Shown here: positions 1-11,470 of the stretch, piece by piece
Layout of the letters: each line of letters opens with the position of its first letter
Position numbering within the stretch: the first letter of the stretch is position 1
NCBI GenBank assembly: GCA_009733775.1
Contig: WOGZ01000064.1
Span: 1 to 64,000 of the forward strand
Direction of reading: 5' to 3'
DNA from: Alectoria sarmentosa
Taxonomy: Eukaryota > Ascomycota > Lecanoromycetes > Lecanorales > Parmeliaceae
DNA length: 64,000 nt
The notes under the pieces: model-generated
Databases searched by the model: none
Told to the model about the DNA's origin: nothing
The model's input: the letters and a program-made list of their open reading frames with translations, nothing else
Position numbers and translations under genes: made by a program

Positions 1-6
1 TGTGTG

Positions 7-62
<56 letters not shown>
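1..62. repeat. (GT)n microsatellite at window edge
   Basis: Almost pure TG dinucleotides with two single-base interruptions; the tract probably continues to the left of the window. Such tracts are common in fungal intergenic DNA and length-variable. Confidence 0.95.
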
Positions 63-1996
63 TAGGCTTTGTGTGCTCTGTGATTCATCCTGGAGTGTCT
101 ACTTACATTGGGCACACATGGGGTTTTTCGAATGGGGATAGCTAAGGTAGAGTCGAGTAGAGTAGAGTAGAGCAGACTACAAAAAGCAGCACAGCCCGCC
201 TTCCGCCTTCTGCCTCTCGCTTTCTTCTCGATCGGGGCCCTTATTTTCTTGGCCTACCAATGCTCGAGTCGTTTGGCAAATGTCTGTCTGTCTAGAGGAT
301 CCGTTGTCCCAAGCGCCCCCCCCCCTTTTTCGTTTGTTTGTGAGTAATGAGTGAGTGAGTGAGTGAGTGAGCATCTGCAATCTGGGCATTCTGCCGCACA
401 CAGCCTCCTCGAGTTTTTCAATCTTTAGTCTGTCATTTGAGAAGAAAAAAGGAAATTAGCGAGTGGGGTTTTGGGTATTGGATGCTTTGTTTATTTTGTT
501 GGAGATTAGGTGATGGATGGATGGATGGAAGGATGGAAGGGAGCCAGGGAAGTAAGTGATTGGCATGTAGGTGTTATTTGATTTGATTTTTTCGTTTTTT
601 CTTGTAGTGAGTGGTTGGCGACCTGGTCATTTATGACTTCTCAAGGATGGGTACCGAGGGACGGAACTCTTCAGACGAGGCTGTTAAACGGAAGGAAAGC
701 CTGCCGGATAAACAATGATTGAGACTGCACAATTTGCTTTCAGAACGTGAAAAGAAACCGGCTTCAATTTCAAAATCCCCAAGTCCGAGAAACGGTCAAG
801 TGGGGAAAATTCGGCAAAGATGCACAACAAAACACCTGCAAGTCTCGCGCGAAGGAAGCGCCCAGGTTTGTTTCACATCCTTCACGTTCAGTCAGTGCGG
901 ACAAAAATTGCAGGCCCGGCCGGTTGGTTCCCCTCCATCACATCACAATTCATTTCATTCATTCGTTGTTGCCAAAGGTTCCCTCCCTGCCACGTCTCGG
1001 CGAGCGGGGCGTGTCGCTTCGACGCTTCTCATGCGGTTTCTCTCTCCCCTCCACAGCCCCCTTATACGCTCGAGTTTCAAATCATGTGTCATGAGCGCCC
1101 AGTTGTCTGAGACGGACCGACGCCGGGTCGAGAATTTCCTTAGTCGCTGCGGTGGACATCCTGGTCCTCTGTGGCAAAATTTATGGTAGGTCGGGGATAC
1201 ATTGAGACGTAGTAACGCACTATGCTGAAGATATACTAATACATTGATATCCAAACTGCCTCAAGTTTGTAGAAGAAAGTTCACATTTATAAAGCCTCGC
1301 ATCTTCATGTTGGGAAGGGAATGCAGGTTCCCATTATCCCAAACCACCAGTACTTCCTAATAATGGTATCCAATGCTGTCCCCGGCGCCTTCTTCTGAAC
1401 TGAATTTCTCACCCAGAATAGTATTTCTTTCTCCCTGTAAGGTCGTAGTCTGCTTCTTCATTTCATCACGGATGACGACAAAGTGTAGCAGCAAGTGCCT
1501 CAACGTTCTCTGATTTGAGATGGCTGCTGAAGATTTGCGCGCTCGCCGAAGAATGTGTGACTGGTTTCTATCGTGTGGTGGTTGGAGTGTGATGTTCGCA
1601 TGATGAAACAAAATGGGTCCTGTTTGATTGTGACTGAACGATAATCACGAGCGCAAACACGATGATCCAAGAAGATACCGCACAGCTGCGCAGAGATTTA
1701 GGGTGTTGCTTCGTCCTGCCCTAGACCGCTGGCGCAATCAGGAGAACTGGCATGGTCTATGCCAAGACGTTACATTCGCTTCGTGACCCCTGGACGCTCG
1801 CTTGTAGAGACGAGGCTGGTAGTCGAGACGTCACTTCCTTGATCGGGCCCTCGCAATATTCTTTCTCCTCGCACACAACGACGGAGGGTGAGCAGTCGCT
1901 TTAATCTTCCTCATCTGTGATCCGACGCAGCTTGTGGTCGTCTCATCGAGTCCACGAGTGCTCGTTATAATGGAGCCTCGAAGCATATGCGAGCAA
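63..1996. other. Intergenic stretch, no gene recognised
   Basis: Simple repeats dominate the first 600 bases: a GTGA tetranucleotide run near 343-370 and a GATG run near 513-535. Several overlapping short frames lie at 719-1254 on both strands, but none has convincing protein character or splice structure. The part next to 1997 is probably the 3' flank of the minus-strand gene that follows. Confidence 0.5.
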
Positions 1997-3025
1997 TCAA
2001 TGTGTCGCAGACGCTGGTCTCGCAATTTTCCTAGCCAGTCCAGCCCAGGAGTGTGTAGCACCGTTCGTATCATTGTTGAAGTCCTCCACCGCGCTATAGA
2101 AGCTCCTAGTGCTCGATGAAGCATTCCTCGAATGAACAGCTTGGCTATCAACAGACAGAGACCTTGATCTCACGTCCAAGGCGGTCGAGTTCTGCGGCCG
2201 CACAGCAGGCCTGCTCGCAATATGCCGTCTCTCTTTCACTGCTGGATCAGAGAACAAAGGTGGCGGAGCGAGGTCCGCCTGGTCCATCATTGGGACGGAA
2301 TTCATGGCTTCTTGGAACAGTGGCGAAAATCTCTCCTCGTCTCGTAGGATTGATGGCGGCTGGGGAGGTGGCTCTCGTCGTCGCTGCTCAAGGAGACTTT
2401 CAAACTGGACCTGGACAGGCGTCATAGGCGGCGAGAGATCGTCTGGAGATCTAATGGTTGGAGAAGGTTCGGAGCGAGTGAAATTCCTCGGCGTGTAAGC
2501 TGGCGGCGCTGCGTGCGGTTCATGACTCGAGATAACATCTCGTTGCACGTCACCGGTGATAAGCCACATCTGCTCCTGTGGCATCCAGACCATTGCAGAA
2601 GCCGTATTTAAGTCTCGAGGGTTCGACTGTGGAGTTGACAGGGTGAGTTGAGGAGCCGGTGAAGTTGGGTTCCGCCGTTGCAGTAACGTGTTCTCTTGGT
2701 AAGCTGAAAAGCCTGTCTGGGGAGTGGGTGAGGTCAGGTTGCGTCGTTGAAGCAAGTTGATGTTCTGGGTAGGAGTCTGCTCATTGCTCCTGGTCCTCTT
2801 GATCTTCTTCAATCTGGATGTCGGACACATGCGTCGTCGAGGAAGAGGTGGGAGGGGTTTTGATGAGTAATCTCTGGGCAGAGGACGACTGTCATTCCTC
2901 AGAGGAGGTGCATCTGATTGAATGTGTTGCGGTTGCCCCAGTACGTCGGGTAAAGTGAGGTGGCGGTCAAAGGTGGGTGAAGTTGCGAACAGTGACAGAT
3001 CGACCAACTCGTCGGTGCCAGCCAT
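1997..3025 (-). CDS. Hypothetical disordered proline/serine-rich protein (342 aa)
   Basis: Single open frame on the minus strand. The first ATG gives MAGTDELVDLS; the five codons before it are open but start with TTG, so I start at 3025. The product is rich in Pro, Ser and Arg and looks largely disordered. It has a PLPPLPRRR stretch near residue 60, two similar LLQRRNxTSPxPQ segments about 23 residues apart around residues 93-125, and a more ordered, Trp-containing segment (VWMPQEQMWLI) near residue 150. No signal peptide, membrane segment or known catalytic motif is visible. The proline-rich motifs would suit SH3- or WW-type partners, which is inference only. Coding status rests on length and composition. 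Function unknown. Confidence 0.7.
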   Translation of the reverse strand: MAGTDELVDLSLFATSPTFDRHLTLPDVLGQPQHIQSDAPPLRNDSRPLPRDYSSKPLPPLPRRRMCPTSRLKKIKRTRSNEQTPTQNINLLQRRNLTSPTPQTGFSAYQENTLLQRRNPTSPAPQLTLSTPQSNPRDLNTASAMVWMPQEQMWLITGDVQRDVISSHEPHAAPPAYTPRNFTRSEPSPTIRSPDDLSPPMTPVQVQFESLLEQRRREPPPQPPSILRDEERFSPLFQEAMNSVPMMDQADLAPPPLFSDPAVKERRHIASRPAVRPQNSTALDVRSRSLSVDSQAVHSRNASSSTRSFYSAVEDFNNDTNGATHSWAGLARKIARPASATH

Positions 3026-4806
3026 ATCGATGCTTGCCAAGTGTAGAGGTCAATGGCGGTTGTTATGTAAGTGAGGGTAGCGACGACAAGGCTGGTGACA
3101 TATCTCAAATATAGACGGAAGGAATGAGGGCGCAAGCGACAGCCAAAGAATGAATGAGAATCCTTAGTTAGAGTAATATAATAGAGGCCTCGGGTGGGTG
3201 TAGGATTTGGTGGAGCGCTCGCCGTCAGGTACCCGCCCACAGGGGCGGAGTTCCTTTGCTGATAATCAACAAGCCTTTCGGCCGCAAGAAGGTGCAGACA
3301 CGGACAGGGTACAGGGGACTTGAACAATGCGTAGAGGCCAACGCATACATAAGTTATAACTGTGTGGAGGACTGGTCGAGTGATAAGAAATGTACTCTAG
3401 ATAATGATGATGAAAATAACGCAAGTAGTGATATATGACAGCATGGATTGCAAATCGCGGGACGTGACCTTCTATATTGGTCAATGGCCCCTCCGGCCGA
3501 TGAAGGTGAAGATTTCTCAATCCCAACCAAAAGATAGATCTCGGCTTATATCATCTCAGATCTCGTCTTTGTGTCACTGTCTGACTGTGGCTTCACTGCC
3601 GAAATGCTCTTACATTGGATTGGATGCCCCCAAAAGAATCCGGGGGAATAAGGCTCAGCTCCGCCTGGAATCTTTTGTATCATCTATATTCCCAAACATA
3701 CCTATCGAACGCTGGAGCGGATAGACCGGGTGAAACCCGTCAAAAGGGCCACCTAGACATGCAGAGCAACCTCTTCCACGAAGCGCCCGGGACCATTTGG
3801 ACACACATTTCTCCCACATTTGCACCCACCTTTCTCGTAATTTCAATATAATCTAATTGACTCTGGCTAGAGACGAACGCTGTGATATGCTGGCCGATGG
3901 CACCATGTGATGGACAATTTCATGTTGGCGCTTGGAAGTGTTGTGGTACGAGGGGCAGTGCAAGAGTCGGATGTGTGATGATGCAGGCTGTGTTGGAGAA
4001 CGATGTTGGTGTTCCGGCGGTGAAACTGGGTCCCTAAGTCCGAGGGGTACATTAGGGGCCGCTTCCCGGGGGGGTGACTAAGCCCAAGCGAGCCTGGTGA
4101 GAAATGCTCGGCCTCCTTTTTTGGGGCCTCGCCCAAAATCACAAAGAACCCTGGGTTCATGAGCAACTGTGGTCACTACTATCTATGGCAGATGAGATGG
4201 CCTAGCACTCTGATTGGCAGGACACGCACGGACAAGACTGGGCCTCTATCACGCAGGAAGCCCCCAATTCGATCGTTCGAATAATAGAACCCCCGTGACT
4301 GTAGGATTCGACTTTGTTTTTGACTGGCCCACTGCCACTTCACCACAGCCAGCCAGCCTCATTTCCTTGCCTACCTTCCTTCCATCCTTCGACAACGCTT
4401 CGAATAAGATTCGCAACTTTCACCGCTTGGAGGTTCAGATAGGGATTACGGGAAAGACCGTCGGCGCCAGAGTGGCCCGTCTTTTGTTTCGAGTCAATTG
4501 AATTGTTCTTCTAATCGCTATTGCTCATCGGCCTTTTTGTTCTCACCGTTATCTTCATCATTCACTGGTGGAAAAGACGGGGTTGGTGTACCTTTCCCTC
4601 TCTACTCGCGGATTGGCAACGTGCTCCCAAGACTCCCTGCTACATTTGGGGTCGCCTTTGCGTCGCGAATCGCATACATCCAAACACCAAAGCAGCCGCC
4701 ATGGAGGCGACACGACCTTCGACCGAAGGTAATGAGCTCTTTTCCTTCTGCGTCTTCTCCAAAGCCTTCAGGTCCGACCTCCTTTTGACATTGACACCTT
4801 GATCCA
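3026..4806. other. Intergenic region between divergent genes
   Basis: This lies between the start of the minus-strand gene at 3025 and the plus-strand gene at 4807, so it should hold both promoters and 5' leaders. Short frames occur on both strands (for example 3404-3851 and 4498-4802), but none shows splice-linked coding continuity. No repeat or RNA gene was recognised. Confidence 0.45.
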
Positions 4807-5442
4807 ATGAACATGCACCATTCCATAGCATCATGTTTGCAACTCCTATATGCCACGCAATCTGCCTCGCTCGTGTTGTCCAACATGCCAAGATCCAACC
4901 CCATGAATCAAGACACACCACAGATTCTCCAACCAGCAAACTCAATCCAATTTCAAAACTTAACTAGTCCACTTACATCCGGAACAGACCACGACATCGG
5001 CTCCAACCTCACCATCTACATCAACCTCGGCGGACCCGCCCCCGCCCAACCCCTCTACGAGCTCCTCCTCCTTGCCAAAGAACAAGTCCGCGACCGCGCC
5101 GCCCTCTTCGGTCCGACAAGCCGCGTCCCCCATCGCAAAGCGAACCCAGACCTGACGCAAACAACCCAAGCCGGGCTCGAATACTTCATCGAACCGGGCC
5201 GCGTGCTGAACCCACGGCACCCGGGGCTCGAGTGGGGAGAGTTCGAAGTGCTGACGTTCTGGTTGTACGAGTACCTTTGGATATTGTTGAATCATCGCGA
5301 GTGCAGTTTTGTGCTGTACAGGAGGAACGTGACGACGGGCCAGGAGTTGAATCTGGCTTTCGGGGAAATCAGGCCACTCGAGACCACGGCGGCGGTCGAC
5401 GCTGCTCCGAGCGGCACTGCGAAGCTGCCTGCAGAGTCATAG
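4807..5442 (+). CDS. Hypothetical protein, possible secreted protein (211 aa)
   Basis: Open frame with strong C-ending codon preference between about 4980 and 5250, which supports real coding. The N-terminus (MNMHHSIASCLQLLYATQSA) is moderately hydrophobic and could be a weak signal peptide; an alternative in-frame start is at 4885 (MPRSNPMN). The ordered core, about residues 60-190, contains YINLGGPAPAQPLYELLLLA and a Trp/Tyr-rich segment FWLYEYLWILLNHRE. Only two cysteines occur, one of them inside the possible signal peptide. I do not recognise the family, and no enzyme motif is visible. Nothing else in the neighbourhood suggests a role. Confidence 0.6.
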   Translation: MNMHHSIASCLQLLYATQSASLVLSNMPRSNPMNQDTPQILQPANSIQFQNLTSPLTSGTDHDIGSNLTIYINLGGPAPAQPLYELLLLAKEQVRDRAALFGPTSRVPHRKANPDLTQTTQAGLEYFIEPGRVLNPRHPGLEWGEFEVLTFWLYEYLWILLNHRECSFVLYRRNVTTGQELNLAFGEIRPLETTAAVDAAPSGTAKLPAES

Positions 5443-7761
5443 TCGTATGGCAGGGTTGGACCAGCTGATCATCATCGAAACTGTCATAACTAGGCGGCGC
5501 GTATAACCAGTGCTTGCGCCATTCGCAACCATACCAATACGAATGTCTCCTTTGTATCGAGCCCGGAAGTGAATCTACTGTATTTGCTTACTGGCTTACT
5601 GGCTGGCTGTCAGGCTGGGATCTTGACCAAGTCGCCTCTGTTCCACCCATTCTCCATTCTCCAATCTCCAATCTCCACCTCTCCCCTCTCCCCTCTCCCC
5701 TCTCCCATCTCATCGCACGCTCTCCGAAACCGTCTCCTTATCCCCCTCGTCTCTTTATCCCCCACTCCCCTCCTTCATCCTCTCCTCTACCTATCCCATA
5801 CCCACCATCTTCAAACAAAATATACCGACCACAGCGCCGCCAACAAGACAAAAAAAAAACCCTACATGCCACTCACTCACACCTCCACACCACCATACCA
5901 ACTCTAGTACTAGAAAACCTACACCATCACACCCCCCAACAAACTATAACACAACACAACACAAGCGCTACGAAACCGAGTGCCGCATGTCTGGCATGTG
6001 TTCAAAAAAGTAAAAGATATATAGAAACAACAACAAACGGTGATGAGACCATTAGTGATGTGTAAAGATGAATGGATGGATGGATGATTCTTCCTTCCCA
6101 TTCTCAAAAAGTCTGCTGGGAGGGGGGATAGGTCATAGTTTCGAAAAAGAATATGGTACTGAAACCCGCGAGTTTTTCGAAAACATTTCATTCCCCTTGT
6201 GAACGAACAAACAAACAAACAAACAAACAAACAAACAGCCCCGTATAGTGCCAATAGTTTGTTTGGCAAAAACTACCTTACTCCCCCCTTTCTGAGAATG
6301 AGAACGAACGAACGAAACAAGCTGTACTAAAGCCAATAAATATGCTCCTTTGATTTTACTTACATACATACATACCTCGGCTGGCTGGCCTTTATTAAAT
6401 TCTCACCAAATAAAGAAATCTCATGGGGAAAAAAAGAAAAAGAAAAAGAAAAAAAAAGAAAAAAAAAGAGTAAATCAGCTCTATATTTCTACATAATTAT
6501 CAAACATATATATATTTTTTCAATCATCATCAACAACAATAAAGCCTCCTCTCTTCTAGATCCATAAATCGATAAATCACGTTTTTTTCTCTGTTTTTTC
6601 TCTGTTTTTTCATTTTTCTCTGTTTTTTTTTTCATTTTTCTCAAGCACAGTTTCGCAAAGCTGCGAATGATGCGCCGGAAGAAAGATGAGGACGAAGGCG
6701 GCGGCGGCGGGGGTTACTACTACTAATAATAATAATAATAACAAATAGCGACGAACGAATAAAATCTTCGCCGAAAGGAATTGGGTGTGAGGGCTTCGGC
6801 ATAAATACCCAAATAAAAGCTCGGTTTATCATCATCACTCGCGGTGGTGGCGAGTTGTATCCTTCCTTCCTTCCTTCCTTCACTGGGCACTCGGAAGCCG
6901 AATTCTTCGATAGTTAGTTAATATGGAGGCAATGTAATGTAGTGTAGTGGCTAGATAGAGGAGGGGCGGGCGGGCGGGCGTTGAAACGTTGTAGATGTAA
7001 GATTTAAGAACGGGGGGGAGGTGGGGGGGGGATGAGCAGAGGACAATGGGCTATTGGGCAGGTTGAGCGCCTTGGGAACTCTAACAAAGGGGTTTCGGCG
7101 GGAGGGGGAAGCTGATTCGGAGCTTTGGGAAATTTGGGTGGTGGAGTGGGGCAGGCGATGGGGATGGGGATGATGAGAGGGGTGGATGGATGAGAGGGGT
7201 GTGCGAGGGTGTGTAGGAAAGGAAAGGAAAGGAAAGAAAAGAAAAGAAGGATTCGGGCTTGGAGAGCATGCTTGTGGTGCTGAATGTTATGGAGATTGAG
7301 ATTGAGATTGAGATTGAGAGAGTGGGTGTGTGTGTGTGATTCCTGCTGATTTGAATACATCAATATTGGTGCGTATCCTTTGATATTGCGATGCCTTTTG
7401 TTTGTTTTATTTACGGTGGCTTTTCGATCGCTGGGTCCCATATGCTGTTTTCTGCTCTTTTTTTTTTTTTGTGGGGAGAGGCTGCGGAAGTCTGTTGAGA
7501 CCAAGGTTGGTCGGCCGCATCGTCACCACCTCGAGGTCATTGGCGCAAGATACCAGACTCGAAATGAAGGGTCCCGACGTGCTCAGATGAACGGCTAAAG
7601 CAGAAAACAAGGACGACGTGGACAGTAGTGCAATGCTCATAGAACTGTATTCAAAAGTTCTGACCACTCCTATCGTTGTTTCCCCCCTGCTGCGGATATT
7701 TACCGCAAAGCCCGCTGATGCTCACGAGGTCATTGGACCGCCCGAGATGGAAGAAGTTTGC
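5443..7761. repeat. Intergenic belt of simple-sequence repeats
   Basis: The region has no convincing gene and is packed with low-complexity tracts: CT-rich DNA near 5640-5780, an ACAA run at 6202-6237, A/GAAAAA tracts near 6427-6470, TTTTTC blocks near 6582-6640, a TAA run near 6719-6741, a CTTC run near 6860-6882, G-rich DNA near 7010-7035, GGAAA repeats near 7215-7245 and a TTGAGA repeat near 7294-7320. Open frames here are composition artefacts (poly-Pro, poly-Ser or poly-Phe translations). The belt separates the gene ending at 5442 from the minus-strand gene ending near 7762. Confidence 0.75.
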
Positions 7762-8419
7762 TCATACGGGGACAGGAATGTGGGGTTGATTGCCAAGTCG
7801 CACAAGAAAAGGCACGGGAAACTGCTCGAGGGGGAGTAGGGCGTGCTGGGTAGGAAGCTCCGTTTGCGCCATAATGGCGACGATCAAATCGACGGCAGCA
7901 GCGTGATACAGGTCAATCATTGCACGACTCCGTATCAACTTCTCATGCAGCAGACGGAGCTGGGCTTCGAGGTGCACAAGACATGTCAGCAGAGTGGGTG
8001 ACTTGAAGACGTGGACGCGGCACGACCTCCTCATCGTAGCCTCCGGTTCTGCTGCTCATCCCTAATCCTCGAAGACGTCTTCTTCCGCTTCGAGTTCTTC
8101 CTCAAGCATCCTCTCCAGCTTCACCACCTCCGATTTCGTTTTCATCAGTTGCTCTTCGAGCTGTGGTTTGACACCCTCCTCAGAACCCTCACAATTGTCG
8201 ACGTAGTGTTCGACTTCCCAGAGCTCGAGCTTGATCTTCTTCTGTTGGAATGTGAGCGGAGAAATCCATTGCCTATGTAGGTGAAAGTTTTGGGAAGCCA
8301 TGGTTGCTTACGATGACTTCGAGTGTCTCTTTTAGACTCTTGGACGGGCCCTGGTGTTCTTCTGCTGTCTCCTTTTCGGGCTCGAGGCCGGTTATCTTAT
8401 TCAACTTCTTCAAAGACAT
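7762..8419 (-). CDS. Small coiled-coil protein, spliced (C-terminal end uncertain)
   Basis: Exon 1 runs 8419-8312 from ATG (MSLKKLNKITGLEPEKETAE). A GTAAGC donor and a CAACAG acceptor remove 8311-8242 in phase 0. Exon 2 (8241-8062) encodes a Glu/Lys-rich heptad-like helix ending EAEEDVFED, giving 95 aa. A further minus-strand frame at 8034-7762 has similar helical, well-used codons (HLEAQLRLLHEKLIRSR) and may be a third exon if an intron near 8080-8000 is spliced; I include its span but cannot fix the junction. The product looks like a soluble coiled coil. No family recognised. Confidence 0.45.
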
Positions 8420-9139
8420 GGCTGTTGAGAATTTCTGTGTTTTTCGATCAACGAGTCTTGTTTCTTTGAGATGTGAATACAAGAGGTAGGATAGAGAGGA
8501 GTCGGCCTGCTTTTGTCTACTCGAACACGGGGAACAGCTCATGAGTGGAACACGTGGCAAATTGAAAAAGCCAAGGTAAGGATTCGAGACAAACATTGAA
8601 CTCGACATCGGGGTTTGATCGATGTGCAATATGTTTTCACAAGCTTATGCAATGCGATCCGGTTATCTCCACATGCATATGCGCTGGCCCACTTTCGAGC
8701 AACTCCAACCCTGAGGAAGTAGCCGTGAGAAATCAGGCTCTCAAGGATCGCCATTGGAAGTGGAGCTTCGAGGGAAGGAGCGGCCAGAAATTAGGTCACG
8801 GTGACGTTGGAAAAAGCAGACCTATTGATCCATTGATGCGCTGTTCATATTCAAGATCAGTAGCCACATCAAAGGATGCTGATGCCCGATTGGCACCATG
8901 CCCTGTGTATCAAGGTATTTCATCTCATATCATCAACGATACGACAAGCGGGCCCAACGGCAGGCTGCTCCTTGCCCTTTTATACCAGAGCTTTCCAGAC
9001 GATATCTACGGTCTCATTATCGATGCCTCGAGATTTCATCTTTGGCATTCTTTATGTCGTGGAGATTGGAACCCTTTTCGATGGTATCCATCGTCACGCT
9101 GGGAGGCTGGTTTACTTACTCGGTGGCGAGCCCCGCTTT
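8420..9139. other. Stretch without a recognised gene
   Basis: A 296-codon plus-strand frame (8596-9486) covers this stretch but has no protein-family character. Its right part is the antisense of ankyrin-coding sequence, so I do not call it a gene. The left edge is the 5' flank of the coiled-coil gene starting at 8419. Confidence 0.4.
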
Positions 9140-11470
9140 GCTCCTTTCAATTGTGGAAGCTTAACAGCGTCGTCGTGCCCATAGTTCTTCGCCAATTTCA
9201 GCACCGAACATCCAATGCTATTATTAGCAATGACCATTGCTCGGCCCTCAATGATGATCGTGAAAGCATCACCATATCCACGAAACTTTGCTCACATTAT
9301 CGGTGTCCCTCCAGAATCGCCACGAACCCCAGCATCGGCTATTTCCGTATTAGCGCCGCTGTTGAGCAACAGCTTCACTATTTCCGAGATTGCGTTATGG
9401 CATGCTTCTGCGAACGGCATCCACCCGTGGTTCCCCAACTTAGCCAGATTCTGCGCTGCAGTATTGGCTCCACGCTGCCGCTCTGAGCCGCTCGGCACAA
9501 AGGCGTGTAGTTGATCTCGGCTCAATGTATACGGGTTTAGCACTTTGCCACAGCAACATGTTTGCGATATAGGTCCAATCGGGAGCACTTGCATCTGCCA
9601 ATGGGCTACTTCCGTCTCTGTTAAGGGTACTGGCATTTGCTTTGGTTTCTCAAACGCTCCAAATTGTCTCACGGTAACCTTGCCTGACTGCTAGAAATTC
9701 AATCGTGTCACCATCACGGTCTCGCACCTCCGTGACAGATTCTTAGTAGATGAGTACACGCACAATTAGGTCGTGGACACTCCCCCCCTCTCTTTCCTCC
9801 GGCCGCCTCGCTGCTGGCCTCTTGAAGAGCAGTCCGGCCCAGGTAATCCTGAGCCTAAGCATCAGTCTTCGCTTTTGTATTGAGAAGCCAGCAAACCGTT
9901 TGACCTCTTCCCATGCGCGGCAAGGCGCTTGAGGGCCGGATGCATGCCTTTGTCAACAACATCCACCAATGCACCAGCCTCAAGAAGAACGTCTGCAATA
10001 CCGAATTGATCATGACAAAATGCTTTCAACAAAGCAGTAGGATCTTTGATGATGTCCTTTTCGGAAAGATTTGGCTTGTACTTTATCACTCTCTCGGTAA
10101 TCGCCAGATTCCCTCGGAACGCAGCTTTGATCGACGAGGTGCAACAATCTCCGTCATGAGCTTGGGCTTTTGCTCCTTACAATAAAAGATGTTCGACATT
10201 TTCGGTAGGTTCATTAACACTTTGCATTAATGCAGTACATTTGTGAATGTCCGTTGCCTATGCTTTTGCACCGTGCTCCAATGGATGGCATACTGCATTT
10301 ACATCTCCAAGTCTGCGAAATTGGATCAAGGCTGTTCCCTGGTATACGATTTCAAGCCTTTCCACTTTCGTGCTGTGTGTTATGATCCAGGTAAAGAAAT
10401 GATGAGGTGAACATCTCAAAGCGAGCTCGGAGCCATTCTCCTCCTTTGACTTGTCGTCCCCTTTGTACAATCCGAGCCAGGCAATGGGAGCGTGTTCATT
10501 GATAGCAGCGCAGTGGAATACAGTCTTCCCATTAGCGCCGTTGGCATTGACCGATGCGCATATCTCACAAAGATGCTTGACTGCTTTGACATGGCCAGCT
10601 CTTGCAGCAAGACGAAGAGGTGTTTCTCCGTCGGCATCGCGAGCATCAACATCTATTTCCCTAACTCCTTTACAGCTGACCTAGTCTTCGTATATCTCCT
10701 GACTGCGAGGTCTCATGCGTTAAGACATTAATTTAACCCAAATGGGTTTCCACCCGGGTCTGCGGTCTTGGGGCGCAGAATGCTGTCAGGGTCGTCCCTC
10801 TTGATCGAGGATCGTTCGAAACCCTTGGGGAGATATCATTCGCCTGATGCTTCTGGCGCCAACTGTACACTAGAGAAGCAAAGACGTTCTTAATTACTCA
10901 CTGGCTAGTCGAAGTTAATTTCAGTCTAATAAGAATGCTCTAGCATGAGCTGTCCTGGTTCCTCAAAGCGTGCTTCCAGTGATTTACCATGGCACATCAG
11001 TGTCTAGGGTTTGCCCTGCAATCCGATCGAGTGCGTCGAATTGAGTGAGGCCCTGATGTTCAAGATTGATAAAGCGTGCTGCGTGGCCCATAATGTATAT
11101 TGGTTCCGGACTGGAAGGATATCATATACCATCAAGGGTGGGAAGAAGACTGCATGGCCTTATCTTGGAGAGACAAGGATGCGAGTGTCATCTTCTCACA
11201 CTAACTCTTCCGTTCCTTGACTAAATTGGACCGTCTTAATCTTCTTCCCCACAGTCTCGAGGACTTGCCTGAAGCTTACCTATTTACGATGCTTTCCTTG
11301 TCTCACCATCTTCAGCAGCTCCAAGGTTTTCGAGAGATTGCCAGCAACGTCCTTGCATGCACTCGAAAACTCTCGGCAATCATCCTCCTCTGGAACCGAA
11401 GCGTCATCTCCCGACTAAATACAACAATCGGAAAAAGATAGGGACATTTTGAAGTCTCTCATTGATCTGA
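9140..11470 (-). pseudogene. Decayed NLR/STAND-like gene: N-terminal fungal domain plus ankyrin repeats
   Basis: Read on the minus strand, 11420-11250 encodes DDCREFSSACKDVAGNLSK...LKMVRQGKHRK, then TAG, then VSFRQVLETVGKK. This matches the helical N-terminal domain of many fungal STAND/NLR proteins (typically ...GKHxKWKSFRQALxxVW), with the expected Trp codon reading TAG. Ankyrin-type sequence follows: DARDADGETPLRLAARAGH and CASVNANGANGKTVFHCAA in 10650-10490, GIADVLLEAGALVDVVDKG in 10010-9940, and EIVKLLLNSGANTEIADAG near 9385-9320. A terminal VLKLAKNYGHDDAVKL lies near 9200. The pieces sit in different frames with stops between, and I found no intact central NTPase. Ankyrin-tailed STAND proteins act in self/non-self recognition and programmed cell death in other fungi. 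The breaks, especially the TGG-to-TAG change, suggest inactivation. A heavily spliced live gene is possible but less likely. Confidence 0.6.

Noticed and set aside
1..62. Telomere-like repeat
   Set aside because: It is a plain TG dinucleotide tract without the TTAGGG-type unit of fungal telomeres.
6190..6370. Minus-strand frame rich in FVCLFVCLFV as a membrane protein
   Set aside because: The hydrophobic sequence is simply the translation of the ACAA tetranucleotide repeat.
8596..9486. 296-codon plus-strand frame
   Set aside because: Its right part is antisense to ankyrin-coding sequence and its left part has no domain or splice signals; the length is a chance consequence of the decayed gene opposite.
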